From contig NZ_JFHD01000018.1 in assembly GCF_000698575.1 (NCBI RefSeq), forward strand, positions 1 to 64,000: 64,000 bases of DNA, given 5' to 3'. A model generated the notes under the pieces. The model did not search any database and was not told the DNA's origin. It saw only the letters and a program-made list of their open reading frames with translations. A program made the translations under genes and the position numbers. This stretch comes from Caballeronia zhejiangensis (GTDB taxonomy: Bacteria; Pseudomonadota; Gammaproteobacteria; Burkholderiales; Burkholderiaceae). Of the stretch, positions 52,464-61,917 are shown piece after piece. Numbering within the stretch: position 1 is the first letter of the stretch; each line of letters begins with the position of its first letter.

Positions 52464-54854
52464 ATGGAAGATTGTTGCGGTAAAAAAAGCTCGGACATCG
52501 CGTTGCAACAGGCCAAAACAAAGCGCGAGACGCACGATGGTTGTTGCCGTGGAAATACCTGCGCAGACATACTCGATGAAGATGCGACAGGACGGGTGCA
52601 TGACGACGCAGGGCATTCGACCAATCGTCACGTTCATGAGCATCGCCGAGACGCGCAATGTGACCACGTCCATGGACACGACCACGCACCGCATGGTGGG
52701 TACAGTAAAGCGCAGCCCGCTCTGGCTGCGCTCACTCAGTCTTCGGCGGTCGGAGGCTTGGTCAGCACTCAGATGCGGATAATGCAGATGGACTGCCCGA
52801 CGGAGGAAGCGCTCATTCGCAAGAAGCTCGGCGGAATGGCTGAGGTCTCCGAGATGCAATTCAATCTCATGCAGCGGGTCCTCACAGTAGTTCATCGGCC
52901 CGACGGTCTCCAAGCAGTCGTCAAAGCGCTTTCGACTCTTGGGTTCACGCCGGAACTCGGCGACGAAGCGGCCGCACGTCACGCTCCGAGGCAGGTCAAG
53001 AGGTCCTGGTGGCCATTGGTCATCGCCGGTGTCGCCGCGTTCGGTGCAGAAGTTTCCGACTGGCTCGGTGCGTCAGTGTGGGTCGTAGCAGGGCTTGCCT
53101 TGGTGGCCGTTGCGTGTTCCGGTATTGGCACCTACAAGAAGGGCTGGGTCGCCATCAAGAATCTGAACCTGAACATCAACGCGCTGATGAGCATCGCGGT
53201 TACGGGCGCGTTGGCCTTAGGCCAATGGCCCGAGGCTGCGATGGTGATGGTGCTGTTCACAATTGCCGAGCTCATCGAGGCGAAATCGCTCGACCGAGCC
53301 CGCAACGCAATCGAAGGGTTGATGAGCCTCGCGCCCGAAACCGCGACGGTCAAGCAGGCAGATGGTTCGTGGGTCGACGTTGACGCGGCACGCGTCGACT
53401 TGGGCGCGATTGTGCGCGTACGTCCTGGAGAACGTATTGCGCTTGACGGGGCTGTCACAGAGGGGCGTACCACGGTCAACCAGGCACCAATTACTGGCGA
53501 AAGTATGTCGGTTGAAAAAGGTCTCGGCGATAACGTCTTCGCAGGCACCATCAACGAATCGGGTTCATTCGAGTTTCAAGTCACCGCTGCGGCGAACAAT
53601 TCGACGCTCGCGCGCATCATTCATGCGGTCGAGGACGCTCAAGGCACCAAAGCCCCGACGCAGCGATTTGTCGACCAGTTCGCCAAGGTCTACACCCCGA
53701 TTGTCTTCGTGGTTGCGCTTGGCGTCGCCATCGTTCCGCCGCTCCTTTTCGCCGGCGCATGGTTTGACTGGGTCTACAAGGCACTGGTGCTGCTCGTCAT
53801 CGCTTGCCCTTGCGCACTTGTGATTTCGACGCCGGTTTCTATAGTTAGTGGTCTTGCTTCCGCTGCTCGCAAAGGCATTCTGGTCAAGGGCGGCACATTC
53901 CTCGAGCAGGGTCGGAGGCTTCGTTGGCTTGCACTCGACAAGACGGGCACTATTACCTACGGTAAGCCGGTGCAAGTCGCCTTCGAGCTCCATGCGACCG
54001 ACATCGAAAGCATGTTCGTGCGCTCTATTGCGGCCAGCTTGTCGAGTCGCTCAGACCATCCTGTCTCGACAGCCATCACGCGAGCAGGAAATGCCGATGG
54101 CGTGGCGCGGCTCTCAGTCGAGGAGTTTGAGGCGATTCCTGGACGAGGTATCGCGGGACGCGTGGATGGTCGCCACTACTCCCTCGGTAATCACAGCCTC
54201 GTTGAGGAGCTTGGCCGTTGTTCGCAGGAACTCGAGGCTCGACTAGAACCATACGAGCGAGACGGAAAGACTGTGGTTATGCTCGCGGATAACAAGCGTG
54301 TGCTTGGTCTCTTTGTTGTTGCCGACACGGTGAAGGAATCGAGCCGCGAAGCAATCTCCGAGCTCCGCGCGCTCGGCGTGCGAACCGCGATGCTCACAGG
54401 TGACAACGGACACACTGCGGCAGCGATTGCCAAGGAAGTGGGCGTCGACCGCGCCGAGGGTGACCAGCTTCCCGAGGACAAACTGCGCGTGGTCGAGAGC
54501 CTGTCGAGTGTTAATGCGATGGTCGGCATGGTGGGTGACGGCATAAATGATGCACCAGCACTCGCGCGGGCGGACATCGGCTTCGCCATGGGTGCGATGG
54601 GTACGGATACCGCTATCGAGACGGCCGACGTCGCGCTGATGGATGACGATTTGCGCAAGATTCCCACGTTCATCCGTCTTTCGAAGGCGACCCACACGGT
54701 GTTGGTCCAGAACATCACGTTGGCGCTTGGCATAAAGGCACTCTTTCTTACACTGACCATCGGTGGACTCGGGACGATGTGGATGGCCGTGTTCGCTGAC
54801 GTGGGAGCGAGCCTGCTCGTCGTTGCGAACGGCTTGCGACTGCTGCGCAAGTAG
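52464..54854 (+). CDS. cadA: Zn/Cd/Pb P1B-2 ATPase
   Basis: 796 aa. Cys/His-rich N-terminus (MEDCCGKKSSD, DGCCRGNTC, HVHEHRRDAQCDHVHGHDHA) precedes a metal-binding domain with MQMDCPTEEALI. Core motifs: TGESMSV, CPCALVISTPVSIVSG, ALDKTGTITYG, SDHPVSTA, GDGINDAPALARAD. Helix 8 has FADVGASLLVV (Asp typical of Zn2+/Cd2+ pumps) and KGILVKGG follows the CPC. Exports Cd(II), Zn(II) or Pb(II) to the periplasm. Divergent partner of the cadR-like gene. The double Cys motifs at the N-terminus are an extra not needed for transport. Confidence 0.95.
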   Translation: MEDCCGKKSSDIALQQAKTKRETHDGCCRGNTCADILDEDATGRVHDDAGHSTNRHVHEHRRDAQCDHVHGHDHAPHGGYSKAQPALAALTQSSAVGGLVSTQMRIMQMDCPTEEALIRKKLGGMAEVSEMQFNLMQRVLTVVHRPDGLQAVVKALSTLGFTPELGDEAAARHAPRQVKRSWWPLVIAGVAAFGAEVSDWLGASVWVVAGLALVAVACSGIGTYKKGWVAIKNLNLNINALMSIAVTGALALGQWPEAAMVMVLFTIAELIEAKSLDRARNAIEGLMSLAPETATVKQADGSWVDVDAARVDLGAIVRVRPGERIALDGAVTEGRTTVNQAPITGESMSVEKGLGDNVFAGTINESGSFEFQVTAAANNSTLARIIHAVEDAQGTKAPTQRFVDQFAKVYTPIVFVVALGVAIVPPLLFAGAWFDWVYKALVLLVIACPCALVISTPVSIVSGLASAARKGILVKGGTFLEQGRRLRWLALDKTGTITYGKPVQVAFELHATDIESMFVRSIAASLSSRSDHPVSTAITRAGNADGVARLSVEEFEAIPGRGIAGRVDGRHYSLGNHSLVEELGRCSQELEARLEPYERDGKTVVMLADNKRVLGLFVVADTVKESSREAISELRALGVRTAMLTGDNGHTAAAIAKEVGVDRAEGDQLPEDKLRVVESLSSVNAMVGMVGDGINDAPALARADIGFAMGAMGTDTAIETADVALMDDDLRKIPTFIRLSKATHTVLVQNITLALGIKALFLTLTIGGLGTMWMAVFADVGASLLVVANGLRLLRK

Positions 54855-54952
54855 ATTTGGGTAAGGGTCTCTGCTCGGTTGGCGTTCACCACGCGGTCGT
54901 CGTCGAAATTGCTCCGCCTGAGGCGCAGATAGTTTGGAGTATGGTTTTGAAC

Positions 54953-55210
54953 CTACCTGACCATCAGAAGATGCCTGTAACACCGCTCGTAAATATCGCG
55001 AGTCGTGGCAGAGGAGAAGTCCAACCGCAGATTGCTGTCAAAGATGGACGCTAGAGCGCTGCCGCTCAGCGTGAGGCCAGTCTCAGCTTCGATGACCTTC
55101 GAAATCGATAGCGCACGACTTGTCAACATAACCCGGGCTACGACATCTTCGTCGCGCTGCATTGATTTCGACCAGAAAACGGAAGACTCGACGGTATTCT
55201 CTGTTGACAT
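54953..55210 (-). CDS. possible FlhC-like short protein
   Basis: 85 aa from the ATG at 55210 (GGTGGATGG upstream): MSTENTVESSVFWSKSMQRD and then a helical segment VMLTSRALSISKVIEAETGL resembling the N-terminal helix-loop of FlhC-type regulators. The similarity is faint and the Zn-binding Cys of FlhC are missing. It could be a truncated regulator or a chance frame. Confidence 0.3.
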   Translation of the reverse strand: MSTENTVESSVFWSKSMQRDEDVVARVMLTSRALSISKVIEAETGLTLSGSALASIFDSNLRLDFSSATTRDIYERCYRHLLMVR

Positions 55211-55598
55211 CCATCCACCGGTCGCGAATTTGGTCGCAAGGTGGGAGATGACGAGGAAGGTCAGCATCTCTGTTTGCACTTTCAAATTGCCGCTAACAGG
55301 AAATGTCATTGGGGACAAAGAGAGGCTTGGTTACGATGAAGTCCATTGTAGGACGCGTTCGACTGAGTTCAAGTCGTCGAAGCCGGCAAATCTACCGCGG
55401 CACGACGCATGGACGAAATTGAGTATCCCTGCCTCACACGTTCGGCCTGAACACGGCTCGTTCGGAACTCAGCGGAGGTGAAGACTGCATTTGGGTCTTG
55501 CTGCGCATCGGTGCGCACGTCGTGCAGGTACCCGTCGAAAACGGGACCCTAGAAAAAGGCCACACCCTACGCCGGCGGTTGTTCTCGTTGTTCTTGTA
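55211..55598. other. no gene seen
   Basis: About 390 bases between the possible short gene and IS21-B, with only chance frames. It is the left flank of the insertion. Confidence 0.35.
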
Positions 55599-55715
55599 TG
55601 TTGATGCGCGCGCAAAACTGACCCACTTCCGCTAGAAATTTGCATCGAAAATTGACCCACATGTTCAACTTCCTGCTTGGACGCCAAGCAGCAGAACGGA
55701 GTGATTACCGTGAGC

Positions 55716-56293
55716 ATGTTGGCCAAGATTCGGCGGATGCATTTCCGCGACGGCGTCCCGCTTCGGGACATTGCGAGACAGACGGGGCTCTCGAGAAACA
55801 CCATTCGACGTTGGCTGCGCGAGCCCACGACGGGCGAGCCCAAGTATCCGAAACGCGTCAACGACAGCGTTATTGACCCGTGGTCTGAGCAATTAAGGTT
55901 GTGGCTGGTCGCCGACACAACGCGACCTAGGCGAGAGCGTCGTTCCGCAACGCAGATATATGAGGATTTGCGCGCGTCCGGTTACGACGGGAGCTACGAC
56001 CGCGTCTCAGCGTTTGTGCGCAACTGGAAGAAGGCACGCGATGCTGGGGCGCAGCGCGGTGCCTTCGTGCCGCTCGCATTCGAATACGGCGAAGCGTTCC
56101 AGTTTGACTGGAGTTGCGAGTATGTCTTTATCGGAGGGCTGAGGCGACGGATAGAAGTTGCCCACATGAAGCTCGCCGCGAGTCGTGCCTTCTGGCTGGT
56201 GGCCTATCCGACGCAAAGTCACGAGATGTTGTTCGACGCGCACGCGCGAGCGTTCGTGGCCTTAGGCGGCGTTCCTCGGCGCGGCATCTACGA
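55716..56293 (+). pseudogene. istA: istA 5' part (IS21-B transposase)
   Basis: N-terminal 192 codons or so, from MLAKIRRMHFRDGVPLRDIA (HTH with TGLSRNTIRRWLRE) to the DDE core: first Asp in FQFDWSCEYVFIGG, then the sequence breaks at RGIYD, the second predicted catalytic Asp. A GTG six bases upstream could be the start. Removing 56288-58763 restores a 503-codon frame. The frame at present continues to a stop at 56357 in the inserted DNA. Confidence 0.9.
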
Positions 56294-56319
56294 TTTTGTG
56301 GCCAGCCACAAAATCGTAG
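56288..56319. repeat. 32-bp hairpin at the RIT2 left junction
   Basis: CTACGATTTTGTGGC and GCCACAAAATCGTAG form a perfect 15-bp stem with a 2-base loop. The outer hexamers are direct and inverted copies of the target hexamer. The stem interior TTTTGTGGC resembles the tip of the terminal repeat, TTTTGTGCC. Confidence 0.9.
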
Positions 56320-56368
56320 TTTTGTGCCCGGACTCGTTTTGTGCCCTAGCGGCCTGAGACGCGCACCG
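56320..56368 (+). repeat. RIT2 left terminal inverted repeat
   Basis: 49 bases beginning TTTTGTGCCCGGACTCG and repeating TTTTGTGCCC after 17 bases; exact inverse of 58715-58763. Confidence 0.93.
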
Positions 56369-56460
56369 CGCCTCAAGGCTCGACTGCGAGCGGACACATA
56401 ACGCAGGTCGGATGGTGGATGATCAATCTCCCTTCCCATTTTGGAACGGAGGTTGTCATG

Positions 56461-56889
56461 TTGGAGTACTACTACGTCAAGCCGGCCACCGTCGATCGTA
56501 TTCTGGCCAACGTCGCCGGGGCTTATATCGAGCACTACGTCAGTTGGCTGCGTGCACAGGGCTATGCGGACCGCAACGTTTTCAGACGGGTGCCGATTCT
56601 TTGCCAGTTCGGCGAATTCGCAAGCGCCCGCGGCGCAACCGACGGCCAGACTGCGCTGGACCACATTGATGCCTTCGCGCAGCACTGGCTGTCGATTCAC
56701 GGTAAGTCGTGCAATTCCGATATCGCTCGCGCGAAGGTCGCTTATGACGCGCGTAATCCAGTTCGACAGATGCTGGAGTTGGCGCTGTATGGCAGCGTCG
56801 GGCCACATCGTCAACGCAAGCCGTTCCCGTTCGAATCGGAAGCTCCCGGATTTGCTAGCTACTTGCGCGACGAACGCGGGTTAAGATAG
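56461..56889 (+). pseudogene. RIT2 recombinase A, N-terminal remnant
   Basis: 142 codons: the core-binding domain (ATVDRILANVAGAYIEHYVS, RVPILCQFGEFASARGA) with the family's FASYLRDERG, then a stop at LR. A full recombinase A is about 410 aa, so the catalytic domain is missing. The stop lies at the deletion junction where the B frame takes over. ATG with TTGGAACGGAGG upstream. Confidence 0.85.
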
Positions 56890-57683
56890 ACGCCTTCCTC
56901 GCTTCACGTCCGCGTGCCCGTGTGCGCAGCTACAACCACCTTGTGGGCGTAACGCGGCGATTCTTCGACTGGGCATCGATCCAAGGAGTGCTCGAGGGCA
57001 ACCCGGTCAATGCCTGTTCTCGCCGCGTGACCGGCCAGCGCATCCCCTACCTGTTTAGCCTTGACGACGCGAAGCGGTTGCTCGAGGCCGCCCGAGGCAT
57101 GCGTACCCGGCCGAAGGCGCCACATCGCGCGTTGGTCTACGAGATGGTGTTCGCCTTGCTGTACGGGCTGGGCTTGCGGGTCGGCGAAGTCACCAGGTTG
57201 TTGGTGGGGGACGTCGATTTCCAGAGTGCAATGCTGTCGGTGCGGGATACCAAGTTCTATAAGTCCCGGCTTGTGCCGTTTGGTCCACGCATGGGCGAGC
57301 GCCTGGCACGCTATGTCGATCGACGCTTCGGCCCGCGCCCCGATCCCGAGGCCCCGCTGTTCACGTTCACCAAGCGCGGAGCCATCCATGAAGGCACGAT
57401 CAGCCTAACGTTTCACTCGCTACTGCCGCACCTCGAGTTGAACATCCCGAGCGGTGTATGCACCCCACGGCTACACGATCTGAGGCATGCCTTCGCGGTC
57501 GGAACCTTGTTGCGTTGGTATCGCTCGGGAATCGATCCGAATTCGCGCTTGATCCATCTGTCAACCTTCCTCGGACATGCAGACCCGGCATCCACTGCCG
57601 TGTACCTGACGATCACCGAGGAGTTGTTGCACGAAGCCGACAGACGATTTCGGATGTTCGTACCTGGAGGAGAACAATCATGA
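56880..57683 (+). pseudogene. RIT2 recombinase B, C-terminal part
   Basis: From the junction (VKIDAFLASRPRARVRSYNH) the frame has most of the second recombinase: RFFDWASIQGVLEGNPV, then catalytic motifs Arg in YGLGLRVGEVTRLLVGDVD, TKFYKSRLVPFG with Lys, HDLRHAFAVGTLLRWY and LGHADPASTAVYLTI. The N-terminal 60 or so residues are gone. A GTG or the ATG-less frame start makes expression uncertain. Compared with gene B of RIT1 (22638) the motif order is the same. Confidence 0.82.
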
Positions 57684-58678
57684 GCACCGTCGGGCAGGTG
57701 TTGTTCAGCTTCTTCGAAGACTATCTGAAGGTCCAGAAGGGACTACGTCCCGGATCGGTCAGGAGTTACCGAGACACGATCAAGCTGTTCCTCGCCTTCG
57801 TTTCTCACGCGCGTCGCAAACCGGTCACTCGTCTCAGTCTGACGGATCTATCATCGCAGAGGGTACTCGAATTCCTGCAGATGATCGAGGTTCAGCGCCA
57901 CAACAAGCCGCAAACGCGCAACCAGCGCTTGGCCGCGTTGCATACCTTCTATCGCTTTGTGGCGTTACATCACTGCGAGATGTTGGCCGAGGCAGAGCGC
58001 GTCGAGGCTATCCCGAACAAGCGGACATCGCCCGCGCCAACGCGCTACTTGGAACACGATGAGATCGACCGGCTATTCCGGACGCTTGCTTCGCAGGGGA
58101 CGCTGCGCGATCAAGCCTTGCTGATGCTGCTGTACAACACGGGTGCTCGCGTACAGGAGATCGCCGATCTGCGCGTCGGCGATGTCGATCTCGAGGGGCC
58201 GCTGCGCGTGCGACTACATGGCAAGGGCGACAAGTGGCGGGGCTGCCCCATCTGGCCCGAAACGGCCGCTTTGCTCAAGGAATTGGATACGGTGCAGGGC
58301 GGCGACGCGAAAGCAGCACTCTTCGTTTCGAGTCGACGCCAACCGCTGACGCGCTTTGGTATCTACAAACTCGTCAGGCGGAACACGCAGAACCTTGTGC
58401 GAAGCGATGGCCACGATCAAGGCAGGAATATTTCGCCCCATGTGTTTCGACACACGACCGCGGTCCGATTGCTGGAGTCGGGAGTTGAAACCAACGTCAT
58501 CCGTGCCTGGCTCGGTCATGTCAGTCTCGACACAACTAATCGGTACGCCGAGATCACGATGCGAACCAAGCAAGCCGCTCTCGCAGCATGCATGCCTCCG
58601 ACGGCTTCGGCGGCATCCCCGCCTCGCGACGGATGGCACCAAGACAAAGACCTGATGAAGTGGCTGCAATCGCTTTGA
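57680..58678 (+). CDS. RIT2 tyrosine recombinase C
   Basis: 332 aa from the ATG overlapping the end of the B frame (GGAGGAGAACAATC upstream). Core-binding domain VLFSFFEDYLKVQKGLRPGS; catalytic Arg in NTGARVQEIADLRVGDVD, Lys in LHGKGDKWRGCP, HVFRHTTAVRLLESG and LGHVSLDTTNRYAEIT with Tyr. Looks intact. In gene order it matches recombinase C of RIT1 at 23572. Confidence 0.92.
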   Translation: MSTVGQVLFSFFEDYLKVQKGLRPGSVRSYRDTIKLFLAFVSHARRKPVTRLSLTDLSSQRVLEFLQMIEVQRHNKPQTRNQRLAALHTFYRFVALHHCEMLAEAERVEAIPNKRTSPAPTRYLEHDEIDRLFRTLASQGTLRDQALLMLLYNTGARVQEIADLRVGDVDLEGPLRVRLHGKGDKWRGCPIWPETAALLKELDTVQGGDAKAALFVSSRRQPLTRFGIYKLVRRNTQNLVRSDGHDQGRNISPHVFRHTTAVRLLESGVETNVIRAWLGHVSLDTTNRYAEITMRTKQAALAACMPPTASAASPPRDGWHQDKDLMKWLQSL

Positions 58679-58714
58679 AGCTTATGTGCCTCGCGGCCGG
58701 TGACTCGTCAATGC

Positions 58715-58763
58715 CGGTGCGCGTCTCAGGCCGCTAGGGCACAAAACGAGTCCGGGCACAAAA
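58715..58763 (-). repeat. RIT2 right terminal inverted repeat
   Basis: 49 bases ending GTCCGGGCACAAAA; exact reverse complement of 56320-56368. Confidence 0.93.
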
Positions 58764-58769
58764 CTACGA
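58764..58769 (+). repeat. right copy of 6-bp direct repeat CTACGA
   Basis: CTACGA, followed by CAACATG in istA; it matches 56288-56293 (left junction) and is inverted at 56314-56319. Confidence 0.85.
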
Positions 58770-59703
58770 CAACATGAAGACCGCCGTCGACAAGGTTGGG
58801 CCGGGCAAGGAGAGAGCCATCAATGCGCGGTTCCACGCGATGTGCGGCCACTATCTCTTCGAGCCTGAATTCTGCAACCGAGCGGCCGGCTGGGAGAAAG
58901 GCATCGTCGAGAAGAACGTTCAGGACCGGCGCCGACAGATTTGGCACGATGCAATCAATATCCGGTGGGAATCGCTCGAGGTCCTTAACATATGGTTGGC
59001 CGAGCGATGCCAACAGGCCTGGAAGCAGCTGAGACATCCACAATGGCCGGAACTGAGCGTCGAAGACGCCTTGGCCGACGAACGTCCACGGCTGATGCAG
59101 GTTCCAAAGCCCTTCGACGGCTACATTGAGAAGCCGGTGCGCGTCTCGCCGACGAGTTTGGTGCATCTCGACCGGAACCGTTACAGCGTGCCGACGGAGT
59201 ATGCCCATCAAATCGTCAGCCTCCGGAGCTATCCAACCTACATCAGCGTCGTGGCGGATGGCGCCGAGATTGCGCGCCATCCACGCAGTTTCGACCGTTA
59301 TCAAACCTTCTACGACTGGCGGCACTACATCAATCTCGTGGAGCGTAAGCCCGGTTCCTTGCGAAACGGGGCCCCGTTCTTGACGATGCCCGAACCAATG
59401 CTTCGTCTGCAGAGACACTTGTTGAAGCAAACCGGTGGCGACCGCGTGATGGTTCAGGTTCTCGCTGCGACTCCCGTTCATGGATTGGAAGCCGTGCTCG
59501 TCGCCGTGGAATTAGCGCTCGAGTCCGGACGCCCGAGCGGTGACCATGTCCTCAACATCCTTGCTCGACTAAAAAGTCCGTCGCAGCGTCCGGGTGACGT
59601 TGTGAGAACAGCAATCACGCTCAAGGTCGAACCGCTTGCAGACGTTCGCCGTTACGAGCGGCTGCGAGTTACGCGCAATGAGGAGGATGGTCATGTCGAA
59701 TGA
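58770..59703 (+). pseudogene. istA: istA 3' part (IS21-B transposase)
   Basis: C-terminal 310 codons, from the end of the YDN motif (NMKTAVDKVGPGKERAINAR): third catalytic Glu in AAGWEKGIVEKNVQDRRR, then the C-terminal domain with VSPTSLVHLDRNRYSVPTEY and YDWRHYINLVERKPGSL. The end overlaps istB by 11 bases. Confidence 0.9.
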
Positions 59704-60502
59704 AACAGCTGCACTTCTCAAATCGTTGAAGCTTCACGGAATGGCGCAAGCATGGCCCGAACTGGTAGCGCAGGCGCGTCACAACGACTTCGACCCGGAG
59801 CAATTCATGCAGATGCTGCTGAAGGCGGAGACTGCTGAGCGGCAGGTCCGGTCAATCAACTACCAAATGGCCGCAGCTCGTTTCCCTGCCCATCGTGACA
59901 TCGCCGGGTTCGACTTCGGGCAGGCGAATGTCGATGAAGCTCTTGTGCGAGAACTCCATACTGTTCGATTCTGCGAATCCGCGCAAAACATTGTGTTCAT
60001 CGGTGGCCCGGGCACAGGAAAGACGCATCTTGCGACGTCCATCGGCATCGAAGCGATACAGCATCACGGGAAGCGAGTTCGATTCTTTACCACCGTTGAG
60101 CTTGTGAATCAGCTCGAAGCCGAGAAGGCCGCCGGCAAACCGGGACAGCTGGCGAATCGCTTGATGTACGTCGACGCCATCGTTCTGGACGAGCTGGGCT
60201 ATCTCCCATTCACTCAAACGGGTGGCGCACTGTTGTTTCATCTCTTCTCGAAACTATACGAGCGTACGAGCATTCTCGTTACGACCAACCTAAGCTTCAC
60301 CGAATGGTCGAACGTGTTCGGCGACGCGAAGATGACGACTGCGCTGCTTGACCGTCTGACGCACCACTGCCATATCGTCGAAACAGGCAACGATTCTTGG
60401 CGCTTCAAAAACAGCACCGCGGGGCAGCCCGCTTCGCGGGCTGCAACCCGGAAAAGCTCACCCAGACGACAAAAAGAGGAGGAAATCGACGCACCAGAAT
60501 GA
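59693..60502 (+). CDS. istB: IstB helper ATPase of IS21-B
   Basis: 269 aa from the ATG at 59693 (GGAGGATGGTC upstream). AAA+ core: Walker A GGPGTGKTHLA, Walker B AIVLDELGYLPF, sensor LVTTNLSFTEW. Basic C-terminus. Distinct from the IstB of element A (GPPGGGKSH), showing two IS21 subfamilies. Intact. Confidence 0.93.
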   Translation: MSNETAALLKSLKLHGMAQAWPELVAQARHNDFDPEQFMQMLLKAETAERQVRSINYQMAAARFPAHRDIAGFDFGQANVDEALVRELHTVRFCESAQNIVFIGGPGTGKTHLATSIGIEAIQHHGKRVRFFTTVELVNQLEAEKAAGKPGQLANRLMYVDAIVLDELGYLPFTQTGGALLFHLFSKLYERTSILVTTNLSFTEWSNVFGDAKMTTALLDRLTHHCHIVETGNDSWRFKNSTAGQPASRAATRKSSPRRQKEEEIDAPE

Positions 60503-60540
60503 TGTTTCTGCACATCAGGGGTGGGTCAATTTTAGATGCA

Positions 60541-61017
60541 AAAAGTGGGGGTGCGGCTTTCGGGGGTGCGGTCGAATTGCTCGCAGAGAAATGGCCGCAA
60601 GGCCCGAGAGGGGTGTGTTCTGGAACCAAATTCTAGCCAATCCGTGGTCCGTTGGTGCTCTGAGATCGTGCGGAAGTTCGCGATGATTTGAGCAAATCGT
60701 CGATGGTCGGACAGCGTATCGAAGCGTCCGTCGTAGATCGAGCGCAGCGTTCCGAGATCGGGCGGCTGGACATGCAGTTGTCGACCGAGGTGCCGCCACA
60801 GCATCGCAGGTATCTGGCGATATGAATCCAGCGATCGGCCGGACATTCGTATGAACCCGACGTGCAACGCAACGGCGAGACGATATAATTCAGATCGCCG
60901 CGTCTCGATGAGCGCGATCTCTTGCTTCGAGAACGTGAAGAAAGTGTTGAGTTCAAACTCGCTCAGATCGCGGGGTACTTGACGGATCCCAAGATAGCCT
61001 GTTCGCCAGCTTTCCAT
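60541..61017 (-). pseudogene. tnpA: Tn3-family transposase relic (DUF4158 part)
   Basis: First 130 or so codons of a Tn3-type TnpA: MESWRTGYLGIRQVPRDLSE, FFTFSKQEIALIETRRSELY and LHVGFIRMSGRSLDSYRQIP, the DUF4158 N-terminal DNA-binding domain. The frame loses similarity near 60640 and ends at the IS21-B boundary. The catalytic C-terminal 800 residues are absent, so it is a remnant cut by the IS21-B insertion or a deletion. Confidence 0.85.
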
Positions 61018-61587
61018 CGTCTGTGCTCCGCGGCGATCACGAAGCGATCCAGCCTAGCGGCGCAAAATCGGCGGCGCTACGGTACAAATCGGGATGCCGA
61101 CCTGGCATCGGCTGTCCAGCCGACAGCAACCAGCGGCGATTCTTTACAATTGACATAATGTAGCGCGAAACGAGTCTAGTCAGCGGATGGTTCTTGACAT
61201 AAGGCCTCCCGAATTAAAATGCGATAAGTTAGGTTATGTAAAATTGCTACGGTATGCGAAGCAGACGGTTTTTTGCTCAGGACGCGCAGCGAAACACCGA
61301 GCTTCAGTTTCAGGGTCCGGCTGAATCCGGCGACCCTCCAGTGGCCACGGCGTCTCCGGAGCGTGTTCTCAATTCAGACGCCTTTCCTCGATATTTTGAG
61401 ACTGCTCGCCAGCCCGCCAACGACGGTGGAACTTGCGACTCAAAGACAGACGCGAAAGTGACCGGCGTTGTTGAATCGGCGTATCAGACGCTCAAGAGGA
61501 TCATCGGTCTGCCGGGGTCCCGGATGCCCTCTGTTGCCACGACCGCAGCAATCCGTTGCCGATTGAGTTGGAACGCGAGCTGAAGTT
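61018..61587. other. no gene seen
   Basis: About 570 bases left of the dsbD fragment. Includes an AT-rich segment at about 61150-61250 (ATTAAAATGCGATAAGTTAG), likely the old left side of the Tn3 unit. Frames at 61254-61583 have no known features. Confidence 0.35.
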
Positions 61588-61779
61588 GTGATACAGATGC
61601 GTCTCGACGTGACGAAGAACACATCGGAGGACTTTGCGATGTTGCGGCGCTTTGGCCTCTTTGGGCCGCCCGCACTGATCTTCTACGACAGTAACGGAAG
61701 ACAGGAACGCGACGCGCAGCTCGTCGGATTCGTCGGTGCCGATGCGTTCCTGGCGCACCTGAAGAAGTGGGGACAGTGA
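61588..61779 (+). pseudogene. dsbD: C-terminal fragment of dsbD
   Basis: The last 55-60 codons of a DsbD-type thioredoxin domain: RLDVTKNTSEDFAMLRRFGL, FYDSNGRQERDAQLVGFVGA and HLKKWGQ. The dsbD at 9108 has RIDVTKNTPEDIAMLRRFGL and FYDRNGRQQRDAQLAGFVGA at its end, a near match. The catalytic WCxxC part and everything before are gone. A relic of a duplicate or a related cluster. Confidence 0.88.
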
Positions 61780-61917
61780 AATGAAGCCATCTGACGACGT
61801 CATGCGGGACCGGTACGACATGGATGATCGTCGGCCCGGTCCCTGCGCACGTGGAAGCGAACCCCATTTATCGGTCCGTTCGGACGGTGCCTACTGACGA
61901 GTTACGTTTTTCGCACA

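Larger units (their letters stand above)
56288..58763 (+). mobile_element. RIT element 2, partly deleted
   Basis: 2.5-kb insertion in istA at the YDN codons. Contains the remains of a trio: recombinase A cut to its N-terminal domain, recombinase B lacking its N-terminal domain, recombinase C complete. Perfect 49-bp terminal inverted repeats at 56320-56368 and 58715-58763, with an internal duplication (TTTTGTGCCC twice, 17 bases apart). Left end only: a 32-bp hairpin. Direct hexamers CTACGA at 56288-56293 and 58764-58769. The sequences differ from RIT1, the architecture is the same but mirrored. Confidence 0.88.
55599..60540 (+). mobile_element. IS21-family element B, istA split by a second RIT element
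   Basis: Inner repeats TTTGCATCGAAAATTGACCC (left) and, reversed, TTTGCATCTAAAATTGACCC (right, up to about 60540) match except one base; the left end has another copy of the AAACTGACCCAC type. It encodes istA (split) and istB. The right end is joined to a Tn3 transposase relic. The subfamily differs from IS21-A in both proteins and ends. End points are approximate. Confidence 0.82.

Noticed and set aside
58726..59481. 251-codon minus-strand frame over the istA 3' part
   Set aside because: Shadow of istA; no domain, and it crosses the RIT2 right repeat.
61254..61583. 109-codon plus-strand frame before the dsbD fragment
   Set aside because: No ribosome site, no recognisable domain, and it ends in the wrong frame for DsbD.
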